Positions 9,660 through 17,042 of a stretch of DNA of 17,042 bases are shown piece after piece. The position numbers were made by a program, and so were the translations under genes. Within the stretch, counting starts at the first letter, position 1, and the number at the start of each line of letters is the position of its first letter. Source of the DNA: an uncultured Collinsella sp. (lineage in GTDB: Bacteria > Actinomycetota > Coriobacteriia > Coriobacteriales > Coriobacteriaceae); NCBI GenBank assembly GCA_902462065.1, contig CABQAK010000043.1, positions 1 through 17,042 of the forward strand. The letters are read 5' to 3'. The notes beneath the pieces were generated by a model. That model was not told the DNA's origin. It made no database searches and was given only the letters and a program-made list of their open reading frames with translations.

Positions 9660-9685
9660 CATACCGGCCCCTTCCCTTGGGTTTA

Positions 9686-9740
9686 TCTCAATCTATAACA
9701 TCTAACGTCCGAAATCGGCCCTACCCGTTACAGATCGAGA
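9686..9740. repeat. 55-bp inverted-repeat unit, copy 2
   Basis: TCTCAATCTATAACA at 9686-9700 and CGTTACAGATCGAGA at 9726-9740, with exactly the same unit length as copy 1 and a related centre (AAATCGGCCC against AAAACGGTCC). It may be a REP-like or MITE-like intergenic element, or paired binding sites. Confidence 0.75.
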
Positions 9741-9773
9741 CAAACGACCGGCCAGACAACCCCGATACAAAGA

Positions 9774-9812
9774 AAGGCTCCCCTCTCGCCCAGCGGACGG
9801 GAGGGGAGCCTT
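9774..9812 (-). terminator. Rho-independent terminator of the ABC importer operon
   Basis: A perfect 12-bp stem (AAGGCTCCCCTC and its complement) with a 15-base loop. On the minus strand it is followed by a T-rich tract (TTTCTTT). It lies about 70 bases beyond the stop codon of the ATPase gene, the last gene of the minus-strand operon. Confidence 0.85.
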
Positions 9813-9880
9813 ATATGTGACCGCGGCAAAAGGATGGCAATACCGCAGTCGCCCAAAGGGAGGGTCCGGATGCACCGGGC

Positions 9881-11080
9881 CTAGATAAGGTTCTTGCCAG
9901 ACACCTTATCGAAGAGATGGGTCGCGTTCTTCTCGAACTTGAACCAGATGGTGTCGCCAGCCTTGAGCGCGCCCTTGGCCTCGAGGTCGACGACGGGGAT
10001 AATCAGGACAAACTGGCCGTCGGGGGCGGTCACGTGGGCGTGCTCGGTCGAACCCATGAGCTCGGTCACCTCGACGGTACCCTGGAGCGCACCCTCCTCG
10101 CCCTTGTCGGCAAGCAGGATCTGCTCGGGGCGCACGCCGGCCGTGATCTCCTTCACGTCGCCGCCGTCCCAGTTAAGAGCGAGTTGAGCGCAGGTCTCGG
10201 GGGCGAGAGCAACGTTCATGTCCTCGGTCTTGACGGTAAAGCCGTTGCCCGAGCGCACCAGCTGGGCATCGAAGAAGTTCATCTGCGGCACGCCGATGAA
10301 GCCGGCGACGAAGATGTTCGCGGGATGGTTGAAGACCTCCTGCGGCGTGGCGATCTGCTGGACGACGCCGTCCTTCATGACCACGATGCGGTCGCCAAGG
10401 GTCATGGCCTCGGTCTGGTCGTGAGTGACGTAGATGAACGTGCCCTTGATCTCGTGGCGCAGCTTGATGAGCTCGGCACGCATCTGGTTACGAAGCTTGG
10501 CGTCCAGGTTGGACAGCGGCTCGTCCATCAGGAAGACCTTGGGGTCACGCACGATGGCGCGGCCGATAGCGACACGCTGACGCTGGCCGCCCGAAAGCGC
10601 CTTGGGCTTACGGTCGAGGTACTCGGTAATACCCAGGATCTCGGCAGCGGAGCGAACCTTACGGTCGATCTCGTCCTTGGAGACCTTCTTGAGCTCAAGC
10701 GTAAACGCCATGTTCTCGTACACCGTCATGTTGGGGTACAGAGCGTAGCTCTGGAACACCATGGCGATGTCGCGGTCCTTGGGCGCCACGTCGTTGACCC
10801 GCTTGCCGTCGATGAGCACGTCGCCCGAGGTAATGTCCTCCAGGCCGGCGACCATGCGCATCGTCGTGGACTTACCGCAGCCAGACGGGCCAACGAGGAC
10901 GACGAACTCCTGGTCGTGAACGGTGAGGTTAAAGTCCTCAACAGCGAGCACGCCATCCTCGGTAACCTTGAGGTTGTGCTTCTTCTCCTCGGTCTTCTTC
11001 TTTTTGCCAAAGAAGCCCTTCTTTTTGGACTCGGTGTTGGGATACACCTTCTGAACATGTTTGAGAACGATCTCGGCCAT
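9881..11080 (-). CDS. Sugar ABC importer ATPase (MsmX/UgpC/MalK type)
   Basis: Powers the sugar importer encoded just upstream by binding both permeases on the inner face of the membrane. Seen: Walker A GPSGCGKST, Q-loop VFQSYALYPN, signature LSGGQRQRV, Walker B VFLMDEPLSNLD and H-loop VTHDQTEAM, then a C-terminal regulatory TOBE/OB region (about residues 240-399) with GVRPEQI and VELMGSTEH-like segments. The ATG at 11080 is chosen for its AAAGGT ribosome binding site and for the MAEIVLKHV start typical of the family; the frame stays open to 11164 without a better start. A lysine-rich insertion at about residues 16-37 (SKKKGFFGKKKKTEEKKHN) interrupts the N-terminal strands and is not usual. 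It follows malG by 67 bases and ends the operon. Confidence 0.95.
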   Translation of the reverse strand: MAEIVLKHVQKVYPNTESKKKGFFGKKKKTEEKKHNLKVTEDGVLAVEDFNLTVHDQEFVVLVGPSGCGKSTTMRMVAGLEDITSGDVLIDGKRVNDVAPKDRDIAMVFQSYALYPNMTVYENMAFTLELKKVSKDEIDRKVRSAAEILGITEYLDRKPKALSGGQRQRVAIGRAIVRDPKVFLMDEPLSNLDAKLRNQMRAELIKLRHEIKGTFIYVTHDQTEAMTLGDRIVVMKDGVVQQIATPQEVFNHPANIFVAGFIGVPQMNFFDAQLVRSGNGFTVKTEDMNVALAPETCAQLALNWDGGDVKEITAGVRPEQILLADKGEEGALQGTVEVTELMGSTEHAHVTAPDGQFVLIIPVVDLEAKGALKAGDTIWFKFEKNATHLFDKVSGKNLI

Positions 11081-11147
11081 GTCTTTACCTTTCGATATGC
11101 GGCACCATGTTGAGGGCGCCGCAGAAACTTGCAAAACAGTTACGGCA

Positions 11148-11987
11148 TCAGCCCTTGACGGCACCTGCCACCACGCCGTCGATGATGTACTTCTGGCAGA
11201 GGATGTACATGATGACGATGGGGATAACGACCATCATGATGCAGGCCATCATGGGGCCGAGCTCGACGTGGCCGTAGCCGCCGCGGAAGTACTGGATCAA
11301 GATAGGAATGGTCTTGTACTTGGTGGAGTCGAGAGTGAGGTAGGGCAGCAGATAGTCGTTCCAGACCCACATGGTCTCGAGGATGCCGACCGAAAGATAG
11401 GTGGGCTTCATGATGGGAAGGACGATCTTAAAGAACACCTGGACCGGGTTGCAGCCGTCGATCATGGCCGCCTCTTCGATCTCGAGCGGGATGTTCTTTA
11501 CAAAGCCGGCGAACATAAAGACCGCCAGGCCCGCGCCAAAGCCGAGGTAGATAAAGCAGATGTTGAACGGCGTGTTGAAGCCGATGCGGTCCGCCAAATT
11601 GGACAGCGTGAACATGAGCATCTGGAACGGCACGACCATCGAGAACACGAACAGGTAATAGAAGAAGTTCGAGATCTTGCTGTTGACGCGCACTACGTAC
11701 CAAGCACACATGGAGCAGCACACCAGAATCAGCACGACCGACGTGACCGTGATGATGAGCGAGTACATAAATGCCGAAGCAAAGCCCTGCTCGTTAAGGG
11801 CATGCATGTAGTTTGCGAGGCCGTTGAACGTCTCGGGCGTGAGCAAATCGAATGCCGTGGTGGTGCTGATTGCAGTTGCCTTTTTAAAGGAATTGAGCGC
11901 AATCATGAACACGGGGTAGATCCACGCGAGCGACAGAATCGTAAAGAAAATCGAGAGCGCGCGGTTAAGAGCCTTATCGCGTTTCAT
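11148..11987 (-). CDS. Sugar ABC importer permease, MalG-like
   Basis: A membrane protein of 279 residues with about six hydrophobic segments and the EAA loop EEAAMIDGCNPVQVFFKIVLPIMKP-type motif near residues 175-195, which docks on the ATPase. It belongs to the MalG/LacG family that pairs with MalF-like permeases for oligosaccharide uptake. The ATG at 11987 overlaps the stop codon of the upstream permease by one base (TAATG), showing tight translational coupling. The C-terminus ends in IIDGVVAGAVKG, typical of the family. The neighbouring malQ and glgP suggest maltodextrin as substrate, but the sequence alone does not prove it. Confidence 0.93.
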   Translation of the reverse strand: MKRDKALNRALSIFFTILSLAWIYPVFMIALNSFKKATAISTTTAFDLLTPETFNGLANYMHALNEQGFASAFMYSLIITVTSVVLILVCCSMCAWYVVRVNSKISNFFYYLFVFSMVVPFQMLMFTLSNLADRIGFNTPFNICFIYLGFGAGLAVFMFAGFVKNIPLEIEEAAMIDGCNPVQVFFKIVLPIMKPTYLSVGILETMWVWNDYLLPYLTLDSTKYKTIPILIQYFRGGYGHVELGPMMACIMMVVIPIVIMYILCQKYIIDGVVAGAVKG

Positions 11988-12841
11988 TACTGCTGCACCT
12001 CCTTGGACCTCGTGGCCTTAAGCTGGATCATGGAGATGGCCACGACCAGGATGCAGAAGATAACCGCCTTGGCCTGACCGATGCCCTGCCATGCGATACC
12101 GGCACGCGAATAGAACGTGTTGTAGATGTTCAGGGCGAGCATCTCGGTGGAGTGCGCGGGGGCGCCGCCGGTCAGGGCGAGGTTCTGGTCGAACAGCTTA
12201 AAGCCGTTGGTGATGGACAGGAACAGGCAGATGGTGATGGTCGGCATCAGGTTAGGGATCTTAACCTTCCAAAACGTCTGCCATGCCGTGGCACCGTCGA
12301 CCTTGGCGGCCTCGATATAGTCGGACGGAATGGACTGCAGACCGGCGATGTAGATGATCATCATGTAGCCGACCTGCTGCCACAGGGTCAGGATGATAAG
12401 GCCCCAGAAGCCAGCAGCAGAGTTAAGGGCGATGAGCTGGGCGCCCACGTTGGAGAGCAGGCAGTTGATCAGAATCTGCCAAATGTAGCCCAGCACGATG
12501 CCGCCAATCAGGTTAGGCATAAAGAAGATCGTACGGAAGATGTTGGTGCCCTTGAGCGCCTTGCGGGTGAGCGCCTGCGCGATGGCGAGGGCGATCACGT
12601 TGATGAGCACCGTCGACAGGAAGGCAAACGCCACGGTAAAGAAGAACGACGTGGCAAACTGCGGATCGGACAGTGCACGCACGTAATTCTCGATACCGAC
12701 AAAATGCGTGTTGTTAATGGTAATAAACTGGCAGAACGAGAGATAGAAGCCCTGGATAAAGGGGATCACGAACCCGATCATAAACGCCAGGCACGTGGGC
12801 AGCATAAAGAGCGGCCACCAGCGCTTGAGTGCTTTGCCCAT
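11987..12841 (-). CDS. Sugar ABC importer permease, MalF-like
   Basis: A 284-residue inner-membrane permease. The N-terminus enters the membrane with LFMLPTCLAFMIGFVIPFIQG, several more helices follow, and the EAA loop (YIEAAKVDGATAWQTFWKVK and following IPNLMP) lies near residues 190-215. It lacks the long periplasmic loop of E. coli MalF and matches the shorter Gram-positive MsmF/MalC form. It starts at ATG 12841 behind GAAAGGACCCTTCT, where AAAGGA acts as the ribosome binding site. It lies 87 bases after the binding-protein gene, with a hairpin in the gap that would lower its expression relative to that gene. Confidence 0.93.
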   Translation of the reverse strand: MGKALKRWWPLFMLPTCLAFMIGFVIPFIQGFYLSFCQFITINNTHFVGIENYVRALSDPQFATSFFFTVAFAFLSTVLINVIALAIAQALTRKALKGTNIFRTIFFMPNLIGGIVLGYIWQILINCLLSNVGAQLIALNSAAGFWGLIILTLWQQVGYMMIIYIAGLQSIPSDYIEAAKVDGATAWQTFWKVKIPNLMPTITICLFLSITNGFKLFDQNLALTGGAPAHSTEMLALNIYNTFYSRAGIAWQGIGQAKAVIFCILVVAISMIQLKATRSKEVQQ

Positions 12842-12861
12842 AGAAGGGTCCTTTCAATATG

Positions 12862-12896
12862 CAGGGGGCGGGCAAACCAACGTCTGCCCGCCCCCT
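12862..12896 (-). terminator. Intercistronic hairpin between binding protein and permeases
   Basis: A perfect 13-bp GC-rich stem (CAGGGGGCGGGCA and its complement) with a 9-base loop, placed 32 bases after the binding-protein stop. No T-run follows on the minus strand. As in other mal operons, such a hairpin probably raises binding-protein mRNA levels over the permease message by stabilisation or partial termination. Confidence 0.75.
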
Positions 12897-12928
12897 GTCG
12901 CTAATCAGATAGCTTGGGCAGCAACTGC

Positions 12929-14245
12929 TTACTCGGAAGCAGCCTTCTCGGTCTTCCAGCCATCGACGAAGGCGTTCTTGACGCCGTCCCACTTGGTGTT
13001 GTCGGCAGCATAAGCAATGAGAGCCTGCTTGAGGTTCTTCTTCCACTCCTCAGAGGGGATGTAGACGAAGTCCCAAGCGACGGTCTTCTTGCCGTCCTTT
13101 GCCATGGCAACGGCCTGCTGCGAGAAGACGTTGGTGGTTTCCTTGGCGCTCTTGAACGGGGCAGTCAGACCCATCTTGTCAGCGATGATGCTGGTGGCGG
13201 TGTCAGAAGTGACGCACCAATACATGAAGTCCTCGGTGGCCTTCTGGGCATCCTCGGAGGCCTGGGAGCTCACGCACCAGTAGTTCTCGCCGCCGGAGCA
13301 CAGGCCCTGGTTCTCCTCGCCGTCGACGCCGATGTAGATCGGCAGCATGCCGAGCTGGTCGTCGGTCATACCGGCCTTGGTGAGGTCAGCGTAGGCCCAA
13401 GAGCCGTTCTGATAGAAGACGGCCTTGCCGGTTGCGAACTCGTTGGTGGCGTCGTCACCGGTCTTGGAGGCAAGCTGCGAAGGATCGCAGGTGGAGTCGG
13501 TGATATACAGGTCGAAGATCTGCTTAAAGTTGTCGAGATACTCGCCCTTGATCTCGTCGTCCTCCTGGTTGTGCTCCTTCTCGAACTCGTAGTAGAGCGG
13601 GAGGTTGGCGAGGTGGGTGGTGTAGCGCCAGCTGGAGGAGTCATCCATACCGGCAGAAGTGAAGGCACCGTCAACGCCGAGCTCGGCCTTGCGGGCCTGG
13701 ATGTCATCGGCACAACGCTTCAGCGAGTCGAAGGAGTTGATGTCCTCGGCCTTGTAGCCGGCCTTCTCGAGCAGCTGCTTGTTGTAGATGATGCCGTAGC
13801 TCTCCTGGACCCAGTCGATACCCAGATCCTTGCCATCGGACTGCAGAGCCAGGGAGTCGTCAATGAGCTCACCGCGGAGCTTGGTATCGGACAGGTCGGC
13901 GCAGTAATCCTTCCAGTTCTTAAGACCGGTGGGGCCGTTGACCTGGAACAGGGTCGGAGCGGAGCTCTTGGACATCTCGGACTTAAGCTTCTCCTCGTAG
14001 GTGTTGGAGGCGGCGGTCACGATCTTGACCTCGACGCCCTTCTCCTTCTTATAGGCCTTGGCGATCTCCTTCCACTCCTTGTCGACCTCGGGCTTGAATT
14101 GGAGGAAGTAGACCTCGGCAGCGTCACCAGAAGCAGAGGAGCCGGAGCCGGCGGAGCCACCGCAGCCCACGAGACCCAGACCAAGAACCGCAGCCGCGGA
14201 ACCAGCGAAGCCCAGGAACTGCCTTCTGCTCATTTCGTTCTTCAT
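12929..14245 (-). CDS. Sugar ABC importer substrate-binding lipoprotein (family 1)
   Basis: The extracellular receptor of the importer, 438 residues. The signal peptide has SRRQFLGF, a twin-arginine (Tat) motif at residues 6-13, a hydrophobic stretch, and a lipobox LVGC with the anchored cysteine at residue 28, followed by a Gly/Ser linker. The mature part has solute-binding family 1 features: FKPEVDKEWKEIAKAYKKE near the N-terminus, GIIYNKQLLEKAGY, FATGKAVFYQNGSWAYADL and a Trp/Tyr-rich ligand face. The ATG at 14245 is chosen for its AAAGGGTGG ribosome binding site; the frame extends only six codons upstream. It is first in the operon binding protein-MalF-MalG-ATPase. Two candidate operators lie 109 and 184 bases upstream. 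Ligand likely a maltooligosaccharide, by context. Confidence 0.94.
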   Translation of the reverse strand: MKNEMSRRQFLGFAGSAAAVLGLGLVGCGGSAGSGSSASGDAAEVYFLQFKPEVDKEWKEIAKAYKKEKGVEVKIVTAASNTYEEKLKSEMSKSSAPTLFQVNGPTGLKNWKDYCADLSDTKLRGELIDDSLALQSDGKDLGIDWVQESYGIIYNKQLLEKAGYKAEDINSFDSLKRCADDIQARKAELGVDGAFTSAGMDDSSSWRYTTHLANLPLYYEFEKEHNQEDDEIKGEYLDNFKQIFDLYITDSTCDPSQLASKTGDDATNEFATGKAVFYQNGSWAYADLTKAGMTDDQLGMLPIYIGVDGEENQGLCSGGENYWCVSSQASEDAQKATEDFMYWCVTSDTATSIIADKMGLTAPFKSAKETTNVFSQQAVAMAKDGKKTVAWDFVYIPSEEWKKNLKQALIAYAADNTKWDGVKNAFVDGWKTEKAASE

Positions 14246-14353
14246 TACAATCCACCCTTTCACACCGTGGCGGCACCCTTTGCCGCCGCCTTCGGAGATT
14301 GGCTCGGGGACTTTGCCCCTTTTGCTGATTTGTACAATACGCTATTTGGCTAG

Positions 14354-14365
14354 TTGTTTGAACAA
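14354..14365. promoter_or_regulatory. Candidate TreR/GntR operator, proximal to the ABC operon
   Basis: TTGTTTGAACAA, palindromic except for the centre. On the minus strand it directly follows a TAATAC sequence that could be a -10, so it would sit at the transcription start of the binding-protein operon. No clear -35 is visible. Confidence 0.5.
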
Positions 14366-14428
14366 GTATTACTAGAGCGGTAGAAAACCTTCGGTGAACG
14401 GTAATTTCAACTTGATACTTGACAAGTT

Positions 14429-14440
14429 TTGTATAAACAA
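14429..14440. promoter_or_regulatory. Candidate TreR/GntR operator, distal to the ABC operon
   Basis: TTGTATAAACAA, one base from the TTGTATATACAA operator known for Bacillus TreR. It is 75 bases from the proximal site, about seven helical turns, which would allow looping between two bound dimers. Confidence 0.55.
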
Positions 14441-14458
14441 TTATTTGTTATTGAATGC

Positions 14459-14513
14459 AGCGAAAACGCCCGGTCAAGCCGATGCATCGTCGGTTTGACC
14501 GGGCGTTTTCGCT
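14459..14513 (-). terminator. Terminator hairpin after the GntR gene
   Basis: A perfect 19-bp stem (AGCGAAAACGCCCGGTCAA and its complement) with a 17-base loop that can pair further (CCGA with TCGG). It lies about 40 bases beyond the stop codon of the GntR gene. The T-run on the minus strand is inside the 3' arm rather than after it. Confidence 0.75.
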
Positions 14514-14551
14514 TTGAGGGCATGAGTCTCGTCAGGCTGCGAGCTAGCCGG

Positions 14552-15271
14552 CTATCGCTTGGAGTTGACGCGGTAGTGGAAGATCTCGGGATGCGTGCGG
14601 GCATGCGTGACCTCGAACAAGATGCCGTCCGAGGTGTACGACTGGCTCTCCATGACGGCAACGCAGTTGTATTTGCCGAGGTCAAGATAGCTGCAGTCCT
14701 CATCGTTGGCAAGCTCGACGCTCACTGTACGGCGACTCGCCATCACCTTGACGCCGCGTTTGTGCTCCAGATAGTCGTAAATTGACTTTGCGGCGATCTC
14801 GGGCGTCAGGCCCTTGGCGATTGACTCCAAAAAGTAACCATGGTCTACTTGGCGCGCATTGCCGTTAAGGCTTCGGACACGCACCACGCGAATCAACTCC
14901 TCGCCCACCTTAAAGCCCAGACGACGAGAGAGCTGCTCGGTGCAAATCAAATGCTCAAAAGACTTAACGTCCGTCGATGCAACGGCATTGTTGCGCTTTG
15001 CAAATTCGCCAAACGACTCGACTTCCTCGAGTGCGCCGAGCATATCGGTTTCGCCCTTGAGCCAAATAACGCGCACGCCCTTGCCGTGTATGGGCTGCAC
15101 AAACATCTGGTCGGCCAGCATCCTCAAGGCGCGTCGAACGGTATTGCGCGTGCAGCCAAACTCCGCGGTCAGCTCGGCTTCGGTTGGCAGCATCTCCTGA
15201 AACGCATAAGTCCCGTTAATGATGCGCGAACGGATCTCGCGGTAGATTCCTTCGTAAATCGCTTTTGGCAT
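14552..15271 (-). CDS. GntR-family repressor with UTRA domain, TreR-like
   Basis: A 239-residue sugar-responsive transcription regulator. The winged helix-turn-helix (about residues 1-70) shows YREIRSRIINGTY, LPTEAELTAEFGCTRNTVRRALRML and the wing IHGKGVRV. The UTRA effector domain (about 90-235) contains RVVRVRSLNG, DHGYFLESIAKGLTPEIAAKSIYDYLE and a final FEVTHARTHPEIFHYRV. The layout resembles Bacillus TreR, which binds trehalose-6-phosphate; here the ligand may be another phosphorylated alpha-glucoside. The ATG at 15271 has AGAGGTGAAG just upstream. It is divergent from the PTS gene, with two candidate operators between them, one in its own promoter, suggesting autoregulation. It ends before the ABC operon and probably controls both neighbours. 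Confidence 0.92.
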   Translation of the reverse strand: MPKAIYEGIYREIRSRIINGTYAFQEMLPTEAELTAEFGCTRNTVRRALRMLADQMFVQPIHGKGVRVIWLKGETDMLGALEEVESFGEFAKRNNAVASTDVKSFEHLICTEQLSRRLGFKVGEELIRVVRVRSLNGNARQVDHGYFLESIAKGLTPEIAAKSIYDYLEHKRGVKVMASRRTVSVELANDEDCSYLDLGKYNCVAVMESQSYTSDGILFEVTHARTHPEIFHYRVNSKR

Positions 15272-15323
15272 GACTTCACCTCTAATGAATATGTATGGTT
15301 AGGCACGATAGCATTTCTTAAAG

Positions 15324-15335
15324 TTGTTTAAACCG
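15324..15335. promoter_or_regulatory. Candidate TreR/GntR operator in the gntR promoter
   Basis: TTGTTTAAACCG, with the GTTTAAAC palindrome at 15325-15333 region. On the minus strand TTTAAA could also be the -35, followed 16 bases later by TATCGT as -10 for the GntR gene, so binding would block its own promoter. Confidence 0.45.
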
Positions 15336-15445
15336 ATTATCGGCAAAGCGACAGGATTTAACCGTTGACGGTTTCCGTCCCGCCCAAACCGGTTTCGCTC
15401 AAAACTGCCGGTACGACAATCGTCTGGTCCTCTACAATGAATCCA

Positions 15446-15457
15446 TTGTTTAAACGT
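15446..15457. promoter_or_regulatory. Candidate TreR/GntR operator in the PTS promoter
   Basis: TTGTTTAAACGT, seven bases downstream of a TACAAT -10 at 15433-15438, hence at the expected transcription start of the PTS gene (ATG at 15499). This is the classic place for a repressor site. Confidence 0.5.
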
Positions 15458-15498
15458 TTCACCACGCGCAACGCGCCTCGATATTCGGGAGGCAGAAC

Positions 15499-17042
15499 AT
15501 GCTGCAAAAAATCCAACGCTTTGGCGGGGCAATGTTCGCGCCCGCCATGTTGTTTTCCATATCGGGCCTTATGGTCGGCGTCTCCGCCCTCGCAACGTCT
15601 GCGGATATCGTCGGCGACCTCGCCGTATACGGAACCCCTTGGTACGTTTTTTGGACTATCATCCAGCGTGGCTCGTGGACGGTCTTTAAACGACTTCCGC
15701 TCCTTTTTGCCGTAGCGCTGCCCATCGGCCTTGCCCAAAAGCAACCGGCACGTTGTTGCCTCGAGGCGCTCGTGGCCTATTTTGCCTATTGCTTCTTTTT
15801 GAGCGAGATTATTAAGCTGAGCGGAGACAACCTTGGACTTAAGTACCCGTCGTCTTTGACCTCCGCCAGCGGCATCACCATCATCGACGGCATCAAGACA
15901 CTCGACACCGGCATTATTGGCCCGCTGGCGGTGTCGGCAACCGTCGTCGCCATCCATGACCGCTTCTACGATGCCAAGGTTCCCGATTGGCTCGGTACCT
16001 TCTCGGGTTCCTCGCTGGTCTACCTCATCAGCTTTTTTGCCGTGTTTGCCCTTGCCGCCATCTCGGCCGCCATCGTACCCTTCGCATACGCTGTGACCGA
16101 AACGCTGCGCCACGCACTTGCGGACGTCGGCCCCTTCGGCGTCGGCATCTTTGTGTTTTTGGAGCGAGCACTCGAGCCCATGGGGCTGCACCACCTGCTC
16201 TATATGCCCATCTATTACGACAATCTGGTCATTCACGACGGTATTTACGCCACGTGGACCAACCTGCTCCCCATTCTCTCCCATAGCACGCGCCCTTTAA
16301 ATGAACTTGCACCCTGGGCAGGTTTTACCGCCACCGGCTGGGGCAAGCTCTTTGGCCTTCCCGCCATCGCGGCAGCATTCTATTTCACCGCCAAACCCGA
16401 ACGCCGCGCCGGCCTTAAGGTCATCCTTTTGCCCGCCATCGTCGCCTCGGTGGTCTGCGGTGTCACCGAACCGCTCGAGTTTCTCTTTATGTTCACCTAT
16501 CCCGGACTCTTTTTGCTCTACGCCGTCCTATCCTCCTGCCTTGCCATGACCATGAACTTCTTTGGCATCGTCGGCATCTTCTCGGGCGGTCTCATGGAAA
16601 TGACGGCCTTCAACTTCATCCCACTCATGCGAATGCATGCCGGCTCCTACCTTTTGGCGCTCGGCATCGGCCTTGCCTTTAGCCTCATCTTCTTTGTTAG
16701 TTTTCGAGCACTCATCTTGGTCTATGACCTTAAGACGCCGGGCCGCGAGAATCGTGTCGCCAATCGCACGACAATCGATCGTTTAACGGAAAGCGGCTTT
16801 GCCAAAGAGCAATCTCCCAATGACGAGGTCAATAGTCGATCCGATCAAGATCACGTCCTCGCTGAGCGGGTAATTCAGCTTTTAGGTGGCGTTGGCAATA
16901 TCGTGGGCGCAACCAACTGCGCCACGCGCCTGCGCGTCGAGGTCGCAGACCCTTCCATCGTTGCAGATAACGCGGCGTTTGTCGCGGCGGGCGCCAAGGG
17001 CCTCATCATTACGGGCAAGACCGCCCAGGTGATCATCGGCAT
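15499..17042 (+). CDS. glvC: Alpha-glucoside PTS permease EIICB (GlvC/MalP type), partial at right edge
   Basis: Imports and phosphorylates an alpha-glucoside such as maltose at the membrane. 514 codons are read without a stop and the gene runs off the window. The start MLQKIQRFGGAMFAP is nearly that of Bacillus subtilis GlvC (also called MalP). Further matches are WTIIQRGSWTVFKRLPLLFA, GITIIDGIKTLDTGIIG, FLERALEPMGLHHLLYMPI, GVTEPLEFLFMF and TPGRENR. A linker of about 40 residues leads to an EIIB domain with TNCATRLRV, whose Cys474 is the phosphorylated residue, and then AAGAKGLIITGKTAQVIIG. GGGAGG sits seven bases before the ATG. Only the last residues of EIIB and anything beyond, such as an EIIA or a 6-phospho-alpha-glucosidase gene, are out of view. 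The substrate call rests on similarity to GlvC. Confidence 0.93.
   Translation, partial: MLQKIQRFGGAMFAPAMLFSISGLMVGVSALATSADIVGDLAVYGTPWYVFWTIIQRGSWTVFKRLPLLFAVALPIGLAQKQPARCCLEALVAYFAYCFFLSEIIKLSGDNLGLKYPSSLTSASGITIIDGIKTLDTGIIGPLAVSATVVAIHDRFYDAKVPDWLGTFSGSSLVYLISFFAVFALAAISAAIVPFAYAVTETLRHALADVGPFGVGIFVFLERALEPMGLHHLLYMPIYYDNLVIHDGIYATWTNLLPILSHSTRPLNELAPWAGFTATGWGKLFGLPAIAAAFYFTAKPERRAGLKVILLPAIVASVVCGVTEPLEFLFMFTYPGLFLLYAVLSSCLAMTMNFFGIVGIFSGGLMEMTAFNFIPLMRMHAGSYLLALGIGLAFSLIFFVSFRALILVYDLKTPGRENRVANRTTIDRLTESGFAKEQSPNDEVNSRSDQDHVLAERVIQLLGGVGNIVGATNCATRLRVEVADPSIVADNAAFVAAGAKGLIITGKTAQVIIG

Noticed and set aside
9605..9740. CRISPR array
   Set aside because: Only two units in alternating orientation, with no regular direct repeat and spacer pattern and no cas genes.
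9917..11113. Plus-strand open frame of 398 residues
   Set aside because: It is the antisense shadow of the importer ATPase, with the biased His/Asp/Val/Leu composition of such frames.
12914..14353. Plus-strand open frame of 479 residues
   Set aside because: It is antisense to the binding-protein gene, whose motifs and ribosome binding site are clear; this frame is low-complexity Val/Leu/Gly.
15358..16284. Minus-strand frame of 308 residues opposite the PTS gene
   Set aside because: The plus strand reads continuously as GlvC-type EIIC; the minus frame is its antisense.

Overview
The window looks like a chromosomal segment of a high-GC Gram-positive gut actinobacterium. The style of the sugar genes (malQ, glgP, MsmX/UgpC-type ATPase, GlvC-type PTS) suggests Coriobacteriia, most likely Collinsella or a close relative. 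That assignment is inferred from protein resemblance; no marker gene is present.

Left third (about 1-4210): an accessory segment, visibly less GC-rich than the rest. On the minus strand, reading leftwards, lie a DUF3784-like small membrane protein (3171-2818), a type I ABC exporter broken by a one-base frameshift (2721-1118), a DUF2975-like membrane protein (1000-461) and a small XRE regulator (452-123). Facing the other way are the 3' part of a radical SAM peptide-modifying enzyme (3187-4016) and, 12 bases later, a 60-residue Cys-free peptide gene (4029-4211). The peptide has a YxxPxV-type leader and a very hydrophobic core made of three 8-residue units. I read this as the remains of a RiPP (ribosomally made, post-translationally modified peptide) locus. 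The maturase has lost its N-terminal iron-sulfur region and carries a frameshift, and the exporter is frameshifted too, while the peptide gene and its ribosome binding site are intact.

Boundary (about 4212-5460): non-coding sequence with a long hairpin, a 50-bp element with imperfect inverted ends, and a truncated, multiply frameshifted IS110-family transposase on the minus strand. This scar separates the accessory segment from the sugar genes.

Right two thirds (5531-17042): an alpha-glucan utilisation island. malQ (4-alpha-glucanotransferase) and glgP (alpha-glucan phosphorylase) run on the plus strand. The minus strand carries an ABC importer: a lipoprotein binding protein, two permeases and an MsmX/MalK-type ATPase. 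Next come a TreR-like GntR repressor on the minus strand and, divergent from it, an alpha-glucoside PTS EIICB gene that runs off the right edge. Together they would import maltodextrins by ABC and alpha-glucosides by PTS, then shorten glucans with MalQ and GlgP to glucose and glucose-1-phosphate. Five copies of a 12-bp palindrome close to TTGTTTAAACAA lie only in the control regions of malQ, the ABC operon, the GntR gene and the PTS gene. They resemble the known TreR operator and suggest one local regulon. Strong hairpin terminators separate the units, and a tandem pair of 55-bp inverted repeats sits between glgP and the ABC operon.
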